The notes under the pieces were generated by a model. The model was given only the letters and a program-made list of their open reading frames with translations, searched no databases and was not told the DNA's origin. This document shows, piece after piece, positions 7,965 to 17,083 of a DNA stretch of 43,402 bases (the stretch's first letter is position 1; the number at the start of each line of letters is the position of its first letter). The translations under genes and the position numbers were made by a program. The stretch is from UBA6165 sp044233745 (GTDB taxonomy: Bacteria; Bacteroidota; Bacteroidia; Flavobacteriales_D; Crocinitomicaceae), in contig JBIIJN010000014.1 in NCBI GenBank assembly GCA_044233745.1, positions 1 to 43,402 of the forward strand. The letters run 5' to 3'.

Positions 7965-9395
7965 ATGAAAAAAAATTTAATTGCTTTATTAATACTCACC
8001 TGTATTACTAGTATCAACTTCGCACAACGAGGTGCACGATTGTTTACTGAGGCCGCGATTTCTGAATCCAATGGGGATTTCAAAATTTTCTCAACTCCAA
8101 ATCATGTTTATGTTCATGAAATCAATGAGAAAAGTGGACAAAAGGTACAGAAATTTTATGTTTTCGACTTAAGAGGATCAAAACCAACCAAAGTTGATTT
8201 TAAATCAATTAGCGTAAAAAACCCTGAGCTTTTCTCCCCTCATGTTATTAAAGATGTCTTTGGCATTTTTGAATCATACTACGACGTAAAAGAAAAAACG
8301 CGATACATTTATCTACACAACATTTCTGCAGAAGGAGTGGTAAGCAGTAGAGTTATTCATAAATTTAAAGATGAAACGCCAGATAACCCTGAAATGGAAT
8401 TTGTTCATTCTCCTTACCTAAGATTTGCTGCAATTTATATTTTCAGACGTAATAGTGTCAATGGCGCAGCAACCGGTGATATTTTGTCGCTAAACAGCAA
8501 ATTAGAATTGAGTGCAGCAAGACAAATCAAATTTGAAGAACGAATAGCACTTAATAGTAAGTTCAAAATCCTGATTAGTGATAAAAACACTTTTGTAGTA
8601 ATACATGCCGCGAAGGACAAAGAAAATAGAGATACGCATTTTATGTATTCTTTGCAGCTTTCTGCTGAGAATGCAGAGTTACAAAAAAAACCAATTGTAG
8701 TGAATAACACATCAAATCTATTCACATATCGTGCGTTTGTTGATGAGAAAAGTCAAATTCAATTGTATGGATTTTTCAAAGATCGTGACTCAAAAAAACC
8801 ATTAAACTTTGTCTCTCAAACCATTAATATGGAAAGCGCCAAAAACATATCTGAACTAAAAATCTTGCATGACCCTTTCGAGAGCGACATATTCGATGGG
8901 ATAATGTCAACGACTGAATCGACAACAATTATTGCTTTCACATCTTCTTTTGTATCGGGAGACACACCACCTGCAATTAAATTTGTTTGTATCAATGAAA
9001 AAGGGGAAAAAGTTTGGGAAAACAGAATTGTATCTTCAATCGATTCAAGAGTTGCAGAGAAATTTCAAATCAACCCAGCTGGACGAAATTTCACATATTG
9101 GATGCAGAACAACAATTTATATTGTTTATACAACATTCTTGACAATTCAAACATAACACCTGCAACTACACTCAGTGCTTCAAATATCTCAAAAAACACG
9201 ATTACTCCTATGGTAAGAGTATATAATTTGAATGATGGTAAATATGTTGAAAGAGCACTTTCTATTTCCAATCAAGAGAAATTCGAAAATTCTTTTGTTC
9301 TCGTGAAAAGCTCCGACTTTTCAAATCAAAAATTCGGCATTAGTTTCTTAAATATTGGTAAAGGTAACTATCTTATGATGCAGATTATGCCTTAA
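7965..9395 (+). CDS. Secreted protein of unknown function
   Basis: I do not recognise this protein. From the ATG at 7965 it is 476 residues with a clean signal peptide (MKKNLIALLILTCITSINFA, cleavage after ~20 before QRG). An earlier in-frame ATG at 7914 would prepend 17 residues before the signal and lies in the promoter, so it was rejected. The mature part is rich in beta-strand patterns with recurring hydrophobic-polar segments, suggestive of a beta-propeller or similar fold. It lacks a T9SS sorting domain and a lipobox. It is monocistronic: own promoter, strong terminator after it, convergent with the E1 gene. Confidence 0.7.
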   Translation: MKKNLIALLILTCITSINFAQRGARLFTEAAISESNGDFKIFSTPNHVYVHEINEKSGQKVQKFYVFDLRGSKPTKVDFKSISVKNPELFSPHVIKDVFGIFESYYDVKEKTRYIYLHNISAEGVVSSRVIHKFKDETPDNPEMEFVHSPYLRFAAIYIFRRNSVNGAATGDILSLNSKLELSAARQIKFEERIALNSKFKILISDKNTFVVIHAAKDKENRDTHFMYSLQLSAENAELQKKPIVVNNTSNLFTYRAFVDEKSQIQLYGFFKDRDSKKPLNFVSQTINMESAKNISELKILHDPFESDIFDGIMSTTESTTIIAFTSSFVSGDTPPAIKFVCINEKGEKVWENRIVSSIDSRVAEKFQINPAGRNFTYWMQNNNLYCLYNILDNSNITPATTLSASNISKNTITPMVRVYNLNDGKYVERALSISNQEKFENSFVLVKSSDFSNQKFGISFLNIGKGNYLMMQIMP

Positions 9396-9413
9396 TCGAA
9401 ATCAAATTTAATG

Positions 9414-9446
9414 AAGCTGCTATCAATAGGATAGCAGCTTTTTTAT
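9414..9446 (+). terminator. Terminator between convergent genes
   Basis: A perfect 11-bp stem (9414-9424 with 9430-9440), loop AATAG, then TTTTTTATTTT on the plus strand: a strong intrinsic terminator for the secreted-protein gene. On the minus strand the same hairpin spans the last codons and stop of the E1 gene but lacks a good U-tract. Confidence 0.88.
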
Positions 9447-11534
9447 TTTCTCACCAACCTTTTCAGCATTGGGTAAAAGGGTGCTTTCAAGAATGGAGTT
9501 TAATGGAATAGCTGGAGTGTCAATACTACCAATAGTCATTATAGGTGCATCTAAATATTGAAAACAATTTTCCTGAATTCTAGCAGCCAAACCAAGAGTA
9601 AATGACGCTTCGCAAGATTCCTCGGTTACCAACAAACATCGGTTGTGTTTTTTCACCGAATTGAACATAGCCTCTGTATCTATAGGGTTCAAGGTGCGTA
9701 GATCGATAATTTCAACCTGACCGGGGTAATTTTGCGCAGCTTTCAACGTCCAATAAACACCCATACCATAGGTAATCACAACACAAGAATCGCCTGATTT
9801 GATTTTTGCATCTTCGGCTTCTTGAACAATTCTAGCTTTTCCAAAAGGAATCACATAATCCTCATCTGGCTCAATAGTAGCCGCTGATTCAGTTCCAGCA
9901 ATCTTCGACCAATACAAGCCTTTGTGCTCAAATATAACCACCGGGTTGGGGTCATAAAATGCCGATTTCAACAGACCTTTCAAATCGGCCCCAGTTGATG
10001 GATAAGCCACTTTAACCCCTCGGATATTGGTAACCACAGATTCAACGCTTGAAGAATGATATGGGCCACCAGAGCCATAAGCGCCAATGGGCACCCGTAT
10101 TACCGCCGAGGCTGGCCATTTGCCATTAGATAAGTAGTAGGACCTGCTCAGTTCGGTAAACAATTGATTCAATCCTGGCCAAATATAATCCGCGAATTGA
10201 ACCTCAACAACAGGTTTTAGTCCAACACAAGCCATTCCTAATGTTGATCCTATGATAAAGGCTTCTTGAATAGGTGTATTAAACACACGATCGTCGCCAA
10301 ATTGCTGTCCTAAAGTTGCTGCTTCGCGGAACACGCCACCCAATCTTCCACCAACATCTTGTCCATAAAGCAAAGCCTCAGGGTGTTTTGTTAGAATTTC
10401 ACGCATCGCAAACAAAGCGCTATCTACCATTACAGTTGGCTTTTTACCTTCTGGTGATCGATTTCCGCGCTCTTCTGTGATTGGAGAAGGAGCAAAAATA
10501 AAATCGGTTACAGAATCTGGAGTGGGTTCAGGTGCGTTAAAAGCGCGGTCATAATCAGTGTCAACCAAATTTCGCGACATCGATTCAATTTCGAGTATTT
10601 CAGCTTCTTCAAAGCCAACTTCCGACATCAAATTACGCAGTTTTGGATAAGGGTCGCGCAAAGATTGTTCATCCAAATCATCGCGATACCATTCTTTTCG
10701 AACTCCAGAAGTGTGATGACCCAAAAGCGGAACCTTGGCATGAACCACAAAGGGTCGGCGTTCAGCGCGCACAGTATCAATTACCTCTTGCATGGTTTGA
10801 TAAGCCAAATCAAAGTCACTACCGTCAATGGTCCGCAATTCAAGACCATTAAATCCTTGAACAAACTTCGAAATATCTTGCGCGCGAATTTCTTTGGCAT
10901 TGGCCGAAATATCCCACTCATTATCTTGAACCAAATAGATAATCGGAAACTGCTTCAATGCCGCCATTTGGAATGCTTCAGAAACTTCACCTTCAGTACA
11001 TGAGGCATCACCTAAAGAACAAACCACTACGGGTGCAGGACCTTCAGGCAAATTCAAATCAAATTTTTCCTTGTATTGAATACCCATCGCTACTCCTGTG
11101 GTTGGAATAGCCTGCATGCCTGTTGCCGAAGATTGATGCGGGATTTTTGGCATATGGTCTCTATTCAGCGAAGGATGCGAATAATACGTTCGTCCTCCAC
11201 TGAAAATATCATCTTTTTTTGCAAAAACTTGAAGCATCAACTCATATGGCGTTATTCCGATACCCAGTAAAATACTATCATCGCGATAATATGGAGAAAC
11301 CCAATCATTCGATGTAAGCTGCATGCCTGTTGCCAACTGAATAGCCTCATGCCCGCGTGACGTAGCATGCACATATTTAGATGTCACCTTAGCGTTGGCC
11401 TCATATTTTTCAGCCAATGATTTAGCAGTAGACATCAATTCAAATGCACGACGAATTGTTGCTTTATCAGTTTTTACTTTTGATTTTTTCTTTTTGGTGA
11501 TAGTTTCCAAAGCGCTTAATTTTAGGGGTAACAA
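9423..11534 (-). CDS. Fused alpha/beta 2-oxoacid dehydrogenase E1 component
   Basis: A ~700-residue protein that joins both E1 subunits of a pyruvate/branched-chain 2-oxoacid dehydrogenase. The alpha half (~25-350) has the thiamine-diphosphate site GDASCTEGEVSEAFQ (175-189) and YVHATSRGHEAIQ; the beta half (~365-703) has the transketolase-type YGQDVGG, EAFIIGSTLGMA and the C-terminal transketolase domain. It decarboxylates 2-oxoacids and passes the acyl group to lipoyl-E2, which is not in the window. The start is uncertain: the frame opens after a stop at 11541-11543 and the first start-like codon is TTG at 11532-11534; the first ATG (residue 34, 11435) would cut into the first conserved helix. 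Confidence 0.9.
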   Translation of the reverse strand: MLPLKLSALETITKKKKSKVKTDKATIRRAFELMSTAKSLAEKYEANAKVTSKYVHATSRGHEAIQLATGMQLTSNDWVSPYYRDDSILLGIGITPYELMLQVFAKKDDIFSGGRTYYSHPSLNRDHMPKIPHQSSATGMQAIPTTGVAMGIQYKEKFDLNLPEGPAPVVVCSLGDASCTEGEVSEAFQMAALKQFPIIYLVQDNEWDISANAKEIRAQDISKFVQGFNGLELRTIDGSDFDLAYQTMQEVIDTVRAERRPFVVHAKVPLLGHHTSGVRKEWYRDDLDEQSLRDPYPKLRNLMSEVGFEEAEILEIESMSRNLVDTDYDRAFNAPEPTPDSVTDFIFAPSPITEERGNRSPEGKKPTVMVDSALFAMREILTKHPEALLYGQDVGGRLGGVFREAATLGQQFGDDRVFNTPIQEAFIIGSTLGMACVGLKPVVEVQFADYIWPGLNQLFTELSRSYYLSNGKWPASAVIRVPIGAYGSGGPYHSSSVESVVTNIRGVKVAYPSTGADLKGLLKSAFYDPNPVVIFEHKGLYWSKIAGTESAATIEPDEDYVIPFGKARIVQEAEDAKIKSGDSCVVITYGMGVYWTLKAAQNYPGQVEIIDLRTLNPIDTEAMFNSVKKHNRCLLVTEESCEASFTLGLAARIQENCFQYLDAPIMTIGSIDTPAIPLNSILESTLLPNAEKVGEKIKKLLSY

Positions 11535-11539
11535 AGATA
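11532..11539 (-). promoter_or_regulatory. Possible -7 element for the E1 gene
   Basis: Read on the minus strand this is TATCTTTG, a perfect TAnnTTTG box. Its last three bases are the TTG that opens the longest E1 reading frame, so if the box is used, translation must begin further in. No TTG is found at the right -33 distance. Confidence 0.35.
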
Positions 11540-11627
11540 ATTAAAAATGAACAAAGGCTTATTCTATAGATACAAGCACGAGCGAAAACAAAAATGTCAT
11601 TACATTTACCACGAAAAAATAGATTTT

Positions 11628-12398
11628 ATGAAAACAGCAGTGGTTTGTGGTGCAACGCAGGGAATTGGGTATGAATGTGCGAAGGCTTTGGCTAAGCAGG
11701 GCGTGAAAATTGTCTTGGTAGCCAGAAATAAAGAGAAATTGAAGGTAGTTGCTGCTGAACTTGAATCAATAAATGGTGTTACAAATGATTATGTAATAGC
11801 TGATTTTTCGCAACCGCACGGTGTTGAACAGGCCATCAAGCAATGGGTAAGCAAAGGAAATACAGCTCAAATTTTAATAAACAACACCGGTGGTCCAAAA
11901 GGAGGTGCCATTTCAACAGCGCCTGTGAGCGAGTTTTTAGATGCATTTAATCAACATTTGATTTGTAATCACATCATGGCGACGGCTCTAATTCCCGGCA
12001 TGAAAGCGTCCAAAACTGGGAGAATCATCAATATCATTTCTACAAGTGTAAAACAACCTCTACCTAATTTGGGTGTATCCAATACCATTCGTGGTGCTGT
12101 AGCCAATTGGAGTAAGACTTTGGCCAATGAATTGGGACAATTTAATATTACTGTCAACAATGTGTTGCCTGGCGCCACGATGACTAGTAGATTGCAGGTT
12201 CTAGCACAAACAAAAGCCGATACACTTGGTCTAGACGTTAATGATGTATTCCAAGAAATGGCGCAGGAATCGCCCATGAAACGCTTGGCTGAGCCACATG
12301 AAATAGCAGCCGCAGTTGCATTTTTAGCTTCAGACGACGCCTCTTATATCAATGGAATTAACGTTCCAGTTGATGGTGGAAGAACAAAAAGCTTATAA
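11628..12398 (+). CDS. SDR-family protein with an atypical active site
   Basis: A 256-residue Rossmann protein resembling 3-oxoacyl-ACP reductases. The cofactor motif GATQGIG (8-14) and the NNTGGPKGG loop (85-93) are present, and the last stretch has INGINVPVDGG as in classical SDRs. At the YxxxK position the sequence is SNTIR (151-155), so the catalytic Tyr and Lys are replaced; Ser139 or nearby may remain. A known SDR subgroup shows this. The ATG at 11628 begins the Rossmann strand MKTAVV; an earlier frame extension from 11547 adds 27 unrelated residues. It ends 3 bases from the convergent DUF3467 gene. Confidence 0.85.
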   Translation: MKTAVVCGATQGIGYECAKALAKQGVKIVLVARNKEKLKVVAAELESINGVTNDYVIADFSQPHGVEQAIKQWVSKGNTAQILINNTGGPKGGAISTAPVSEFLDAFNQHLICNHIMATALIPGMKASKTGRIINIISTSVKQPLPNLGVSNTIRGAVANWSKTLANELGQFNITVNNVLPGATMTSRLQVLAQTKADTLGLDVNDVFQEMAQESPMKRLAEPHEIAAAVAFLASDDASYINGINVPVDGGRTKSL

Positions 12399-12401
12399 AA
12401 T

Positions 12402-12713
12402 CTATGCTTGATTATTCGACCCACCAAAATTCATAGGTGCTACAAATCCACCTTGATCGCCAAGTTTCAGTTCACCATGAACCGATTCGAATTTCTTCAC
12501 ATTATCTATCAATGCCAACATCAAGCGCTTCGCATTTTGGGGAGTCATAATTGTTCTTGACTTTACTTTTCCTTTTGGCATTCCAGGCATCAATTGTACT
12601 TGGTCGATGATAAATTCATTCTGGGAATGTGTAATAATTGCCAAATTCGCATATTGACCAATGGCCATATCCTCAGTCAATTCAATATCAATATGATTTT
12701 CTTGCTTGTTCAT
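12402..12713 (-). CDS. DUF3467 family protein
   Basis: A 103-residue small acidic cytoplasmic protein matching the DUF3467 family: an N-terminal beta-rich half (IDIELTEDMAIGQYANLAII) and the segment KSRTIMTPQNAKRLMLAL followed by a helix. The function of the family is not known to me. In Bacteroidota it commonly follows rpoC, as here, 60 bases downstream; an intrinsic terminator lies between, so expression may rely on read-through. It is convergent with the SDR gene. Confidence 0.85.
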   Translation of the reverse strand: MNKQENHIDIELTEDMAIGQYANLAIITHSQNEFIIDQVQLMPGMPKGKVKSRTIMTPQNAKRLMLALIDNVKKFESVHGELKLGDQGGFVAPMNFGGSNNQA

Positions 12714-12726
12714 GATATTTAGTTTT

Positions 12727-12758
12727 AAAAAAAAAGCAGGACGAATGCCCTGCCTTTC
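12727..12758 (-). terminator. Terminator after rpoC
   Basis: On the minus strand, AAGGCAGG pairs with CCTGCTTT (8 bp, one wobble) around an 8-base loop and is followed by a run of T (nine A on the plus strand at 12727-12735). It sits between the rpoC stop and the DUF3467 start. Confidence 0.8.
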
Positions 12759-12773
12759 TTATTGTTATTTTAT

Positions 12774-15700
12774 TTAATCAGCGATTGCAACAGTTGTGTC
12801 CACTGAAACATTTACATCTTGGAAGTTTCTCATACCAGTTCCCGCTGGAATCAAGTGACCTACAATCACATTTTCCTTGAGGCCTAATAAATGATCTACT
12901 TTACCAGAGATGGCAGCTTCATTCAACACTTTCGTCGTTTCCTGGAAAGATGCTGCTGAAATAAAGCTTTGTGTTTGAAGCGATGCTCTAGTAATACCTT
13001 GCAACAATGGTTTAGACGTTGCTGGAATAGCCTCACGTGCCTCAACCAGTTTCTTGTCTTCGCGCTTCAATCGAGAATTTTCATCTCTCAACTTACGAGC
13101 AGAAACAATTTGACCAGCTTTCAACTCACTTGACTCAGCAGAATCAACAACAACCACCATTCCATATAAAGAATCGTTTTCATCCATAAAATCTGCCTTG
13201 TGAATCGACTGACCTTCAAGGAAACGCGTGTCGCCGGCATCCTGAATTTCAACCTTGAGCATCATTTGACGAACAATAACTTCAAAGTGTTTGTCGTTGA
13301 TTTTTACACCCTGCAAACGGTAAACTTCTTGAACCTCATTCACCAAATACTCCTGAACCGCAGTTGGTCCTTGAATATAAAGAATATCATTCGGTGTTAC
13401 TGCTCCATCAGACAAAGGTGCACCAGATTTAGTAAAGTCATTCTCCTGAACCAAGATGTGTTTTGAAAGTGGAACAAGATACTTTCTCATTTCACCAGAT
13501 CTAGATTCAACTGTGATTTCACGGTTACCACGTTTCACTTTACCGAAGCTCACGATACCATCAATTTCAGAAATTACTGCTGGGTTTGATGGGTTACGTG
13601 CTTCAAAAAGTTCGGTAATTCTAGGAAGACCACCCGTGATATCTCCAGTTTTACCAGAAACCCTAGGAATCTTCACCAAAATATCACCCGCCTCAATCTT
13701 ATCACCATTGTTCACATTCACGTGCGCATTGACTGGCACACTGTATGATCTCAGAACTTCTTTTGTTTTCGGATCGACGATTTGAATTTCAGGGTTTTTC
13801 TTTTTATCTCTCGATTCAATGATAACCTTTTCCGTAAATCCAGTTTGCTCATCCACTTCTTCGCGGAATGTGATACCTTCAATTAAGCTATCAAAAACAA
13901 CTTTACCTCCAAATTCAGAAAGGATAACCGCGTTATACGGGTCCCACTTACAGATTACATCGCCTTTTTTAACTTTAGCTTCGTTTTCAACAAGCATAAT
14001 AGAACCATAAGGAATATTTGCTGTTGCTAAAATTTGTTTTGTTTTCGGGTCAAGAAGACGCATTTCTGCAGAACGTCCAAGAACTACATTCTGTTCGTTG
14101 CCTTCAGCGTCTTTTTTCTTGATGGTTCTCAATTCTTCAATATCCAACACACCATCGTATTTAACCTTTAAGGAGCTTTCATCAGCAATATTTGATGCAG
14201 TACCACCCACGTGGAATGTACGCAAAGTAAGCTGTGTACCAGGCTCACCAATTGACTGAGCGGCAACAACACCTACTGTGTCACCAATTTGAGCTGCATT
14301 GTGTGTAGATAGGTTTCTACCATAACACTTAGCGCAAACTCCTCGACGCATTTCACAAGTCAAAACCGAACGGATTTCAACTTCCTCGATACCATCTTTG
14401 ATAATTGCATCGGCAATGTCCTCAGAAATTTCTTCACCAGCAGCAACCACAAGGTCACCGTTAGATGCATAAACATCATTTAACGATGTTCTTCCTAAAA
14501 TTCTTTCGTACAAAGTCTCAACAACTTCATCGTTTTTCTTCAATTCGATAGCCAATAAACCGCGGAGTGTTCCACAATCTTCAGCATTGATGATTACATC
14601 TTGAGCTACGTCAACCAAACGACGCGTTAAGTAACCTGCATCAGCCGTTTTCAAGGCCGTATCTGCAAGACCCTTACGAGCACCGTGTGTTGAAATAAAG
14701 TATTCAAGAATTGAAAGACCTTCCTTAAAGTTAGAAAGAATTGGGTTTTCAATAATTTCTTGAGAAGATGCACCAGATTTTTGAGGCTTGGCCATCAAAC
14801 CACGCATACCAGACAACTGACGAATCTGTTCTTTCGAACCACGAGCACCAGAGTCGAACATCATATAAATAGAGTTGAACCCTTGTTTGTCTGTTTTCAA
14901 TTGTTCCATCAACGTATGTGTCAATCGAGAATTGGTATGCGTCCAAATGTCAATAATCTGATTATAACGTTCGTTGTTAGTGATAAGACCCATGTTATAG
15001 TTCACCATCACCTCTTCAACTTCAGCCTTCGCTTTATTAACAAGGATATCTTTTTCTTTTGGAATGATAATGTCATCCAAGTTAAAGGACAATCCGCCAG
15101 TAAATGCCATATTAAACCCAAGCGTTTTAATATCATCCAAGAATTTTGACGTACGGGCTGTGCCACAAACTTTCAAAACAACACCGATAATATCACGAAG
15201 CGCCTTTTTGGTCAAAACATCATTGATATATCCCACTTGGTTCGGTACAACCTCGTTAAATAAAACGCGACCAGCGGTTGTTTCAATAAGTCTAAGCACT
15301 TGATTACCATTCTCATCTACATCGTTCGTACGAACTTTGATGTGTGTATGCAAATCAAGGACTTTTTCATTCATTGCAATGATTACTTCTTCCGGAGAAT
15401 AGTAAATTTTATCCTCGCCTCTCATTACGCGATCAGCGTCTGTTCTACGACCTTTAGTCATATAATATAGACCCAAAACCATGTCTTGAGATGGCACTGC
15501 AATTGGGGCACCGTTAGCTGGGTTCACAATGTTATGTGAAGCCAACATCAACAATTGAGCTTCCAAAATTGCGGCATTGCCCAAAGGTAAATGCACCGCC
15601 ATTTGGTCACCATCAAAGTCGGCGTTGAATGCCGTACAAACAAGAGGGTGAAGACGAATTGCTTTTCCTTCAATCAATTTCGGTTGGAAAGCTTGAATAC

Positions 15701-17051
15701 CCAAGCGGTGAAGCGTTGGGGCACGGTTCAAAAGAACTGGGTGACCTTTCAACACATTTTCCAAAATATCCCAAACAATTGGTTCTTTTTTGTCAACAAT
15801 TTTCTTTGCAGATTTCACTGTTTTCACAATACCTCTTTCAATCATCTTTCTGATAATGAAAGGCTTGTAAAGCTCAGCGGCCATGTTTTTAGGCAAACCA
15901 CATTCGTGTAATTTCAAATCTGGACCAACAACAATTACTGAACGTGCAGAATAGTCAACACGCTTACCCAAAAGGTTTTGACGGAAACGACCTTGTTTAC
16001 CTTTCAAAGAGTCAGACAATGACTTCAAAGGTCTGTTTGATTCAGTTTTAACCGCACTCGCCTTACGAGAGTTATCGAACAAAGAATCCACGGCTTCTTG
16101 AAGCATACGCTTCTCGTTGCGCAAAATCACCTCAGGTGCTTTGATTTCAATCAATCTTTTCAAACGGTTGTTGCGAATAATCACACGTCTGTATAAGTCA
16201 TTCAAGTCGGACGTTGCAAAGCGACCACCATCCAGCGGAACCAAAGGTCTCAATTCTGGTGGAATAACTGGAATAACACGCATAATCATCCACTCAGGGC
16301 GGTTTTCAATACGCGTTTGAGATTCACGCATGGCTTCCACCACTTGCAATCTTTTCAAGGCTTCTTGCTTACGCTGAACTGAAGTTTCAGTATTTGCTTT
16401 GTGACGCAAATCGTATGACAATTCGTTCAAATCCAAACGCTGCAATAGGTCGTGAATTGCTTCAGCACCCATTTTAGCAATAAATTTGTTTGGATCTTCA
16501 TCAGGTAAGTACTGATTTTCTTTTGGAAGTGTATCCAAAATATCCAAATACTCGTCCTCTGTTAAAAACTGCAAATACTCCAAAGCTTCGCCGTCAACAT
16601 TTTGTGCGATACCCGTTTGAATAATAACGTAACGCTCAAAATAAATAATTTGATCCAACTTTTTGGTAGGCAAGCCTATCATGTAACCAATCTTATTTGG
16701 TAGCGAACGGAAGTACCAAATGTGTGCAATAGGAACCACTAAATTGATGTGTCCCATACGCTCGCGACGTACTTTTTTTTCAGTAACCTCAACACCACAA
16801 CGGTCACAAACAATTCCTTTGTATCGGATACGTTTGTATTTTCCACAATGACATTCATAGTCCTTAACTGGACCAAAAATGCGCTCGCAAAACAAACCAT
16901 CACGTTCAGGTTTGTATGTACGATAATTAATGGTTTCAGGCTTCAATACCTCCCCGTGTGATTGCTCTAAAATCTGCTCTGGAGAAGCTAAAGAAATCGT
17001 AATTCTCGAAAACTTATTTTGCTTCTTTGGGGCTTCTTTTCTATATGCCAT
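12774..17051 (-). CDS. rpoC: DNA-directed RNA polymerase subunit beta'
   Basis: At 1425 residues this is the full-length beta' subunit. The catalytic Mg2+ loop NADFDGDQMAVH lies at ~476-487. The N-terminal zinc site uses Cys67, Cys69, Cys82 and Cys85 (ECHCG...CDRCG), and the second zinc site is visible as CEMRRGVCAKCYG. LGKRVDYSARSVIVVGP (~361-377) forms the switch/rudder region. It starts at an ATG 32 bases after the rpoB stop and shares its transcript, and is closed by a terminator before DUF3467. Confidence 0.98.
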   Translation of the reverse strand: MAYRKEAPKKQNKFSRITISLASPEQILEQSHGEVLKPETINYRTYKPERDGLFCERIFGPVKDYECHCGKYKRIRYKGIVCDRCGVEVTEKKVRRERMGHINLVVPIAHIWYFRSLPNKIGYMIGLPTKKLDQIIYFERYVIIQTGIAQNVDGEALEYLQFLTEDEYLDILDTLPKENQYLPDEDPNKFIAKMGAEAIHDLLQRLDLNELSYDLRHKANTETSVQRKQEALKRLQVVEAMRESQTRIENRPEWMIMRVIPVIPPELRPLVPLDGGRFATSDLNDLYRRVIIRNNRLKRLIEIKAPEVILRNEKRMLQEAVDSLFDNSRKASAVKTESNRPLKSLSDSLKGKQGRFRQNLLGKRVDYSARSVIVVGPDLKLHECGLPKNMAAELYKPFIIRKMIERGIVKTVKSAKKIVDKKEPIVWDILENVLKGHPVLLNRAPTLHRLGIQAFQPKLIEGKAIRLHPLVCTAFNADFDGDQMAVHLPLGNAAILEAQLLMLASHNIVNPANGAPIAVPSQDMVLGLYYMTKGRRTDADRVMRGEDKIYYSPEEVIIAMNEKVLDLHTHIKVRTNDVDENGNQVLRLIETTAGRVLFNEVVPNQVGYINDVLTKKALRDIIGVVLKVCGTARTSKFLDDIKTLGFNMAFTGGLSFNLDDIIIPKEKDILVNKAKAEVEEVMVNYNMGLITNNERYNQIIDIWTHTNSRLTHTLMEQLKTDKQGFNSIYMMFDSGARGSKEQIRQLSGMRGLMAKPQKSGASSQEIIENPILSNFKEGLSILEYFISTHGARKGLADTALKTADAGYLTRRLVDVAQDVIINAEDCGTLRGLLAIELKKNDEVVETLYERILGRTSLNDVYASNGDLVVAAGEEISEDIADAIIKDGIEEVEIRSVLTCEMRRGVCAKCYGRNLSTHNAAQIGDTVGVVAAQSIGEPGTQLTLRTFHVGGTASNIADESSLKVKYDGVLDIEELRTIKKKDAEGNEQNVVLGRSAEMRLLDPKTKQILATANIPYGSIMLVENEAKVKKGDVICKWDPYNAVILSEFGGKVVFDSLIEGITFREEVDEQTGFTEKVIIESRDKKKNPEIQIVDPKTKEVLRSYSVPVNAHVNVNNGDKIEAGDILVKIPRVSGKTGDITGGLPRITELFEARNPSNPAVISEIDGIVSFGKVKRGNREITVESRSGEMRKYLVPLSKHILVQENDFTKSGAPLSDGAVTPNDILYIQGPTAVQEYLVNEVQEVYRLQGVKINDKHFEVIVRQMMLKVEIQDAGDTRFLEGQSIHKADFMDENDSLYGMVVVVDSAESSELKAGQIVSARKLRDENSRLKREDKKLVEAREAIPATSKPLLQGITRASLQTQSFISAASFQETTKVLNEAAISGKVDHLLGLKENVIVGHLIPAGTGMRNFQDVNVSVDTTVAIAD

Positions 17052-17083
17052 GATATAAACTTATAAAGTTAAATTTTGACTAA

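Noticed and set aside
11547..11627. Upstream ATG adding 27 residues to the SDR-like protein
   Set aside because: The extension is low in similarity to any SDR start, and MKTAVVCGATQGIG at 11628 is the typical beginning.
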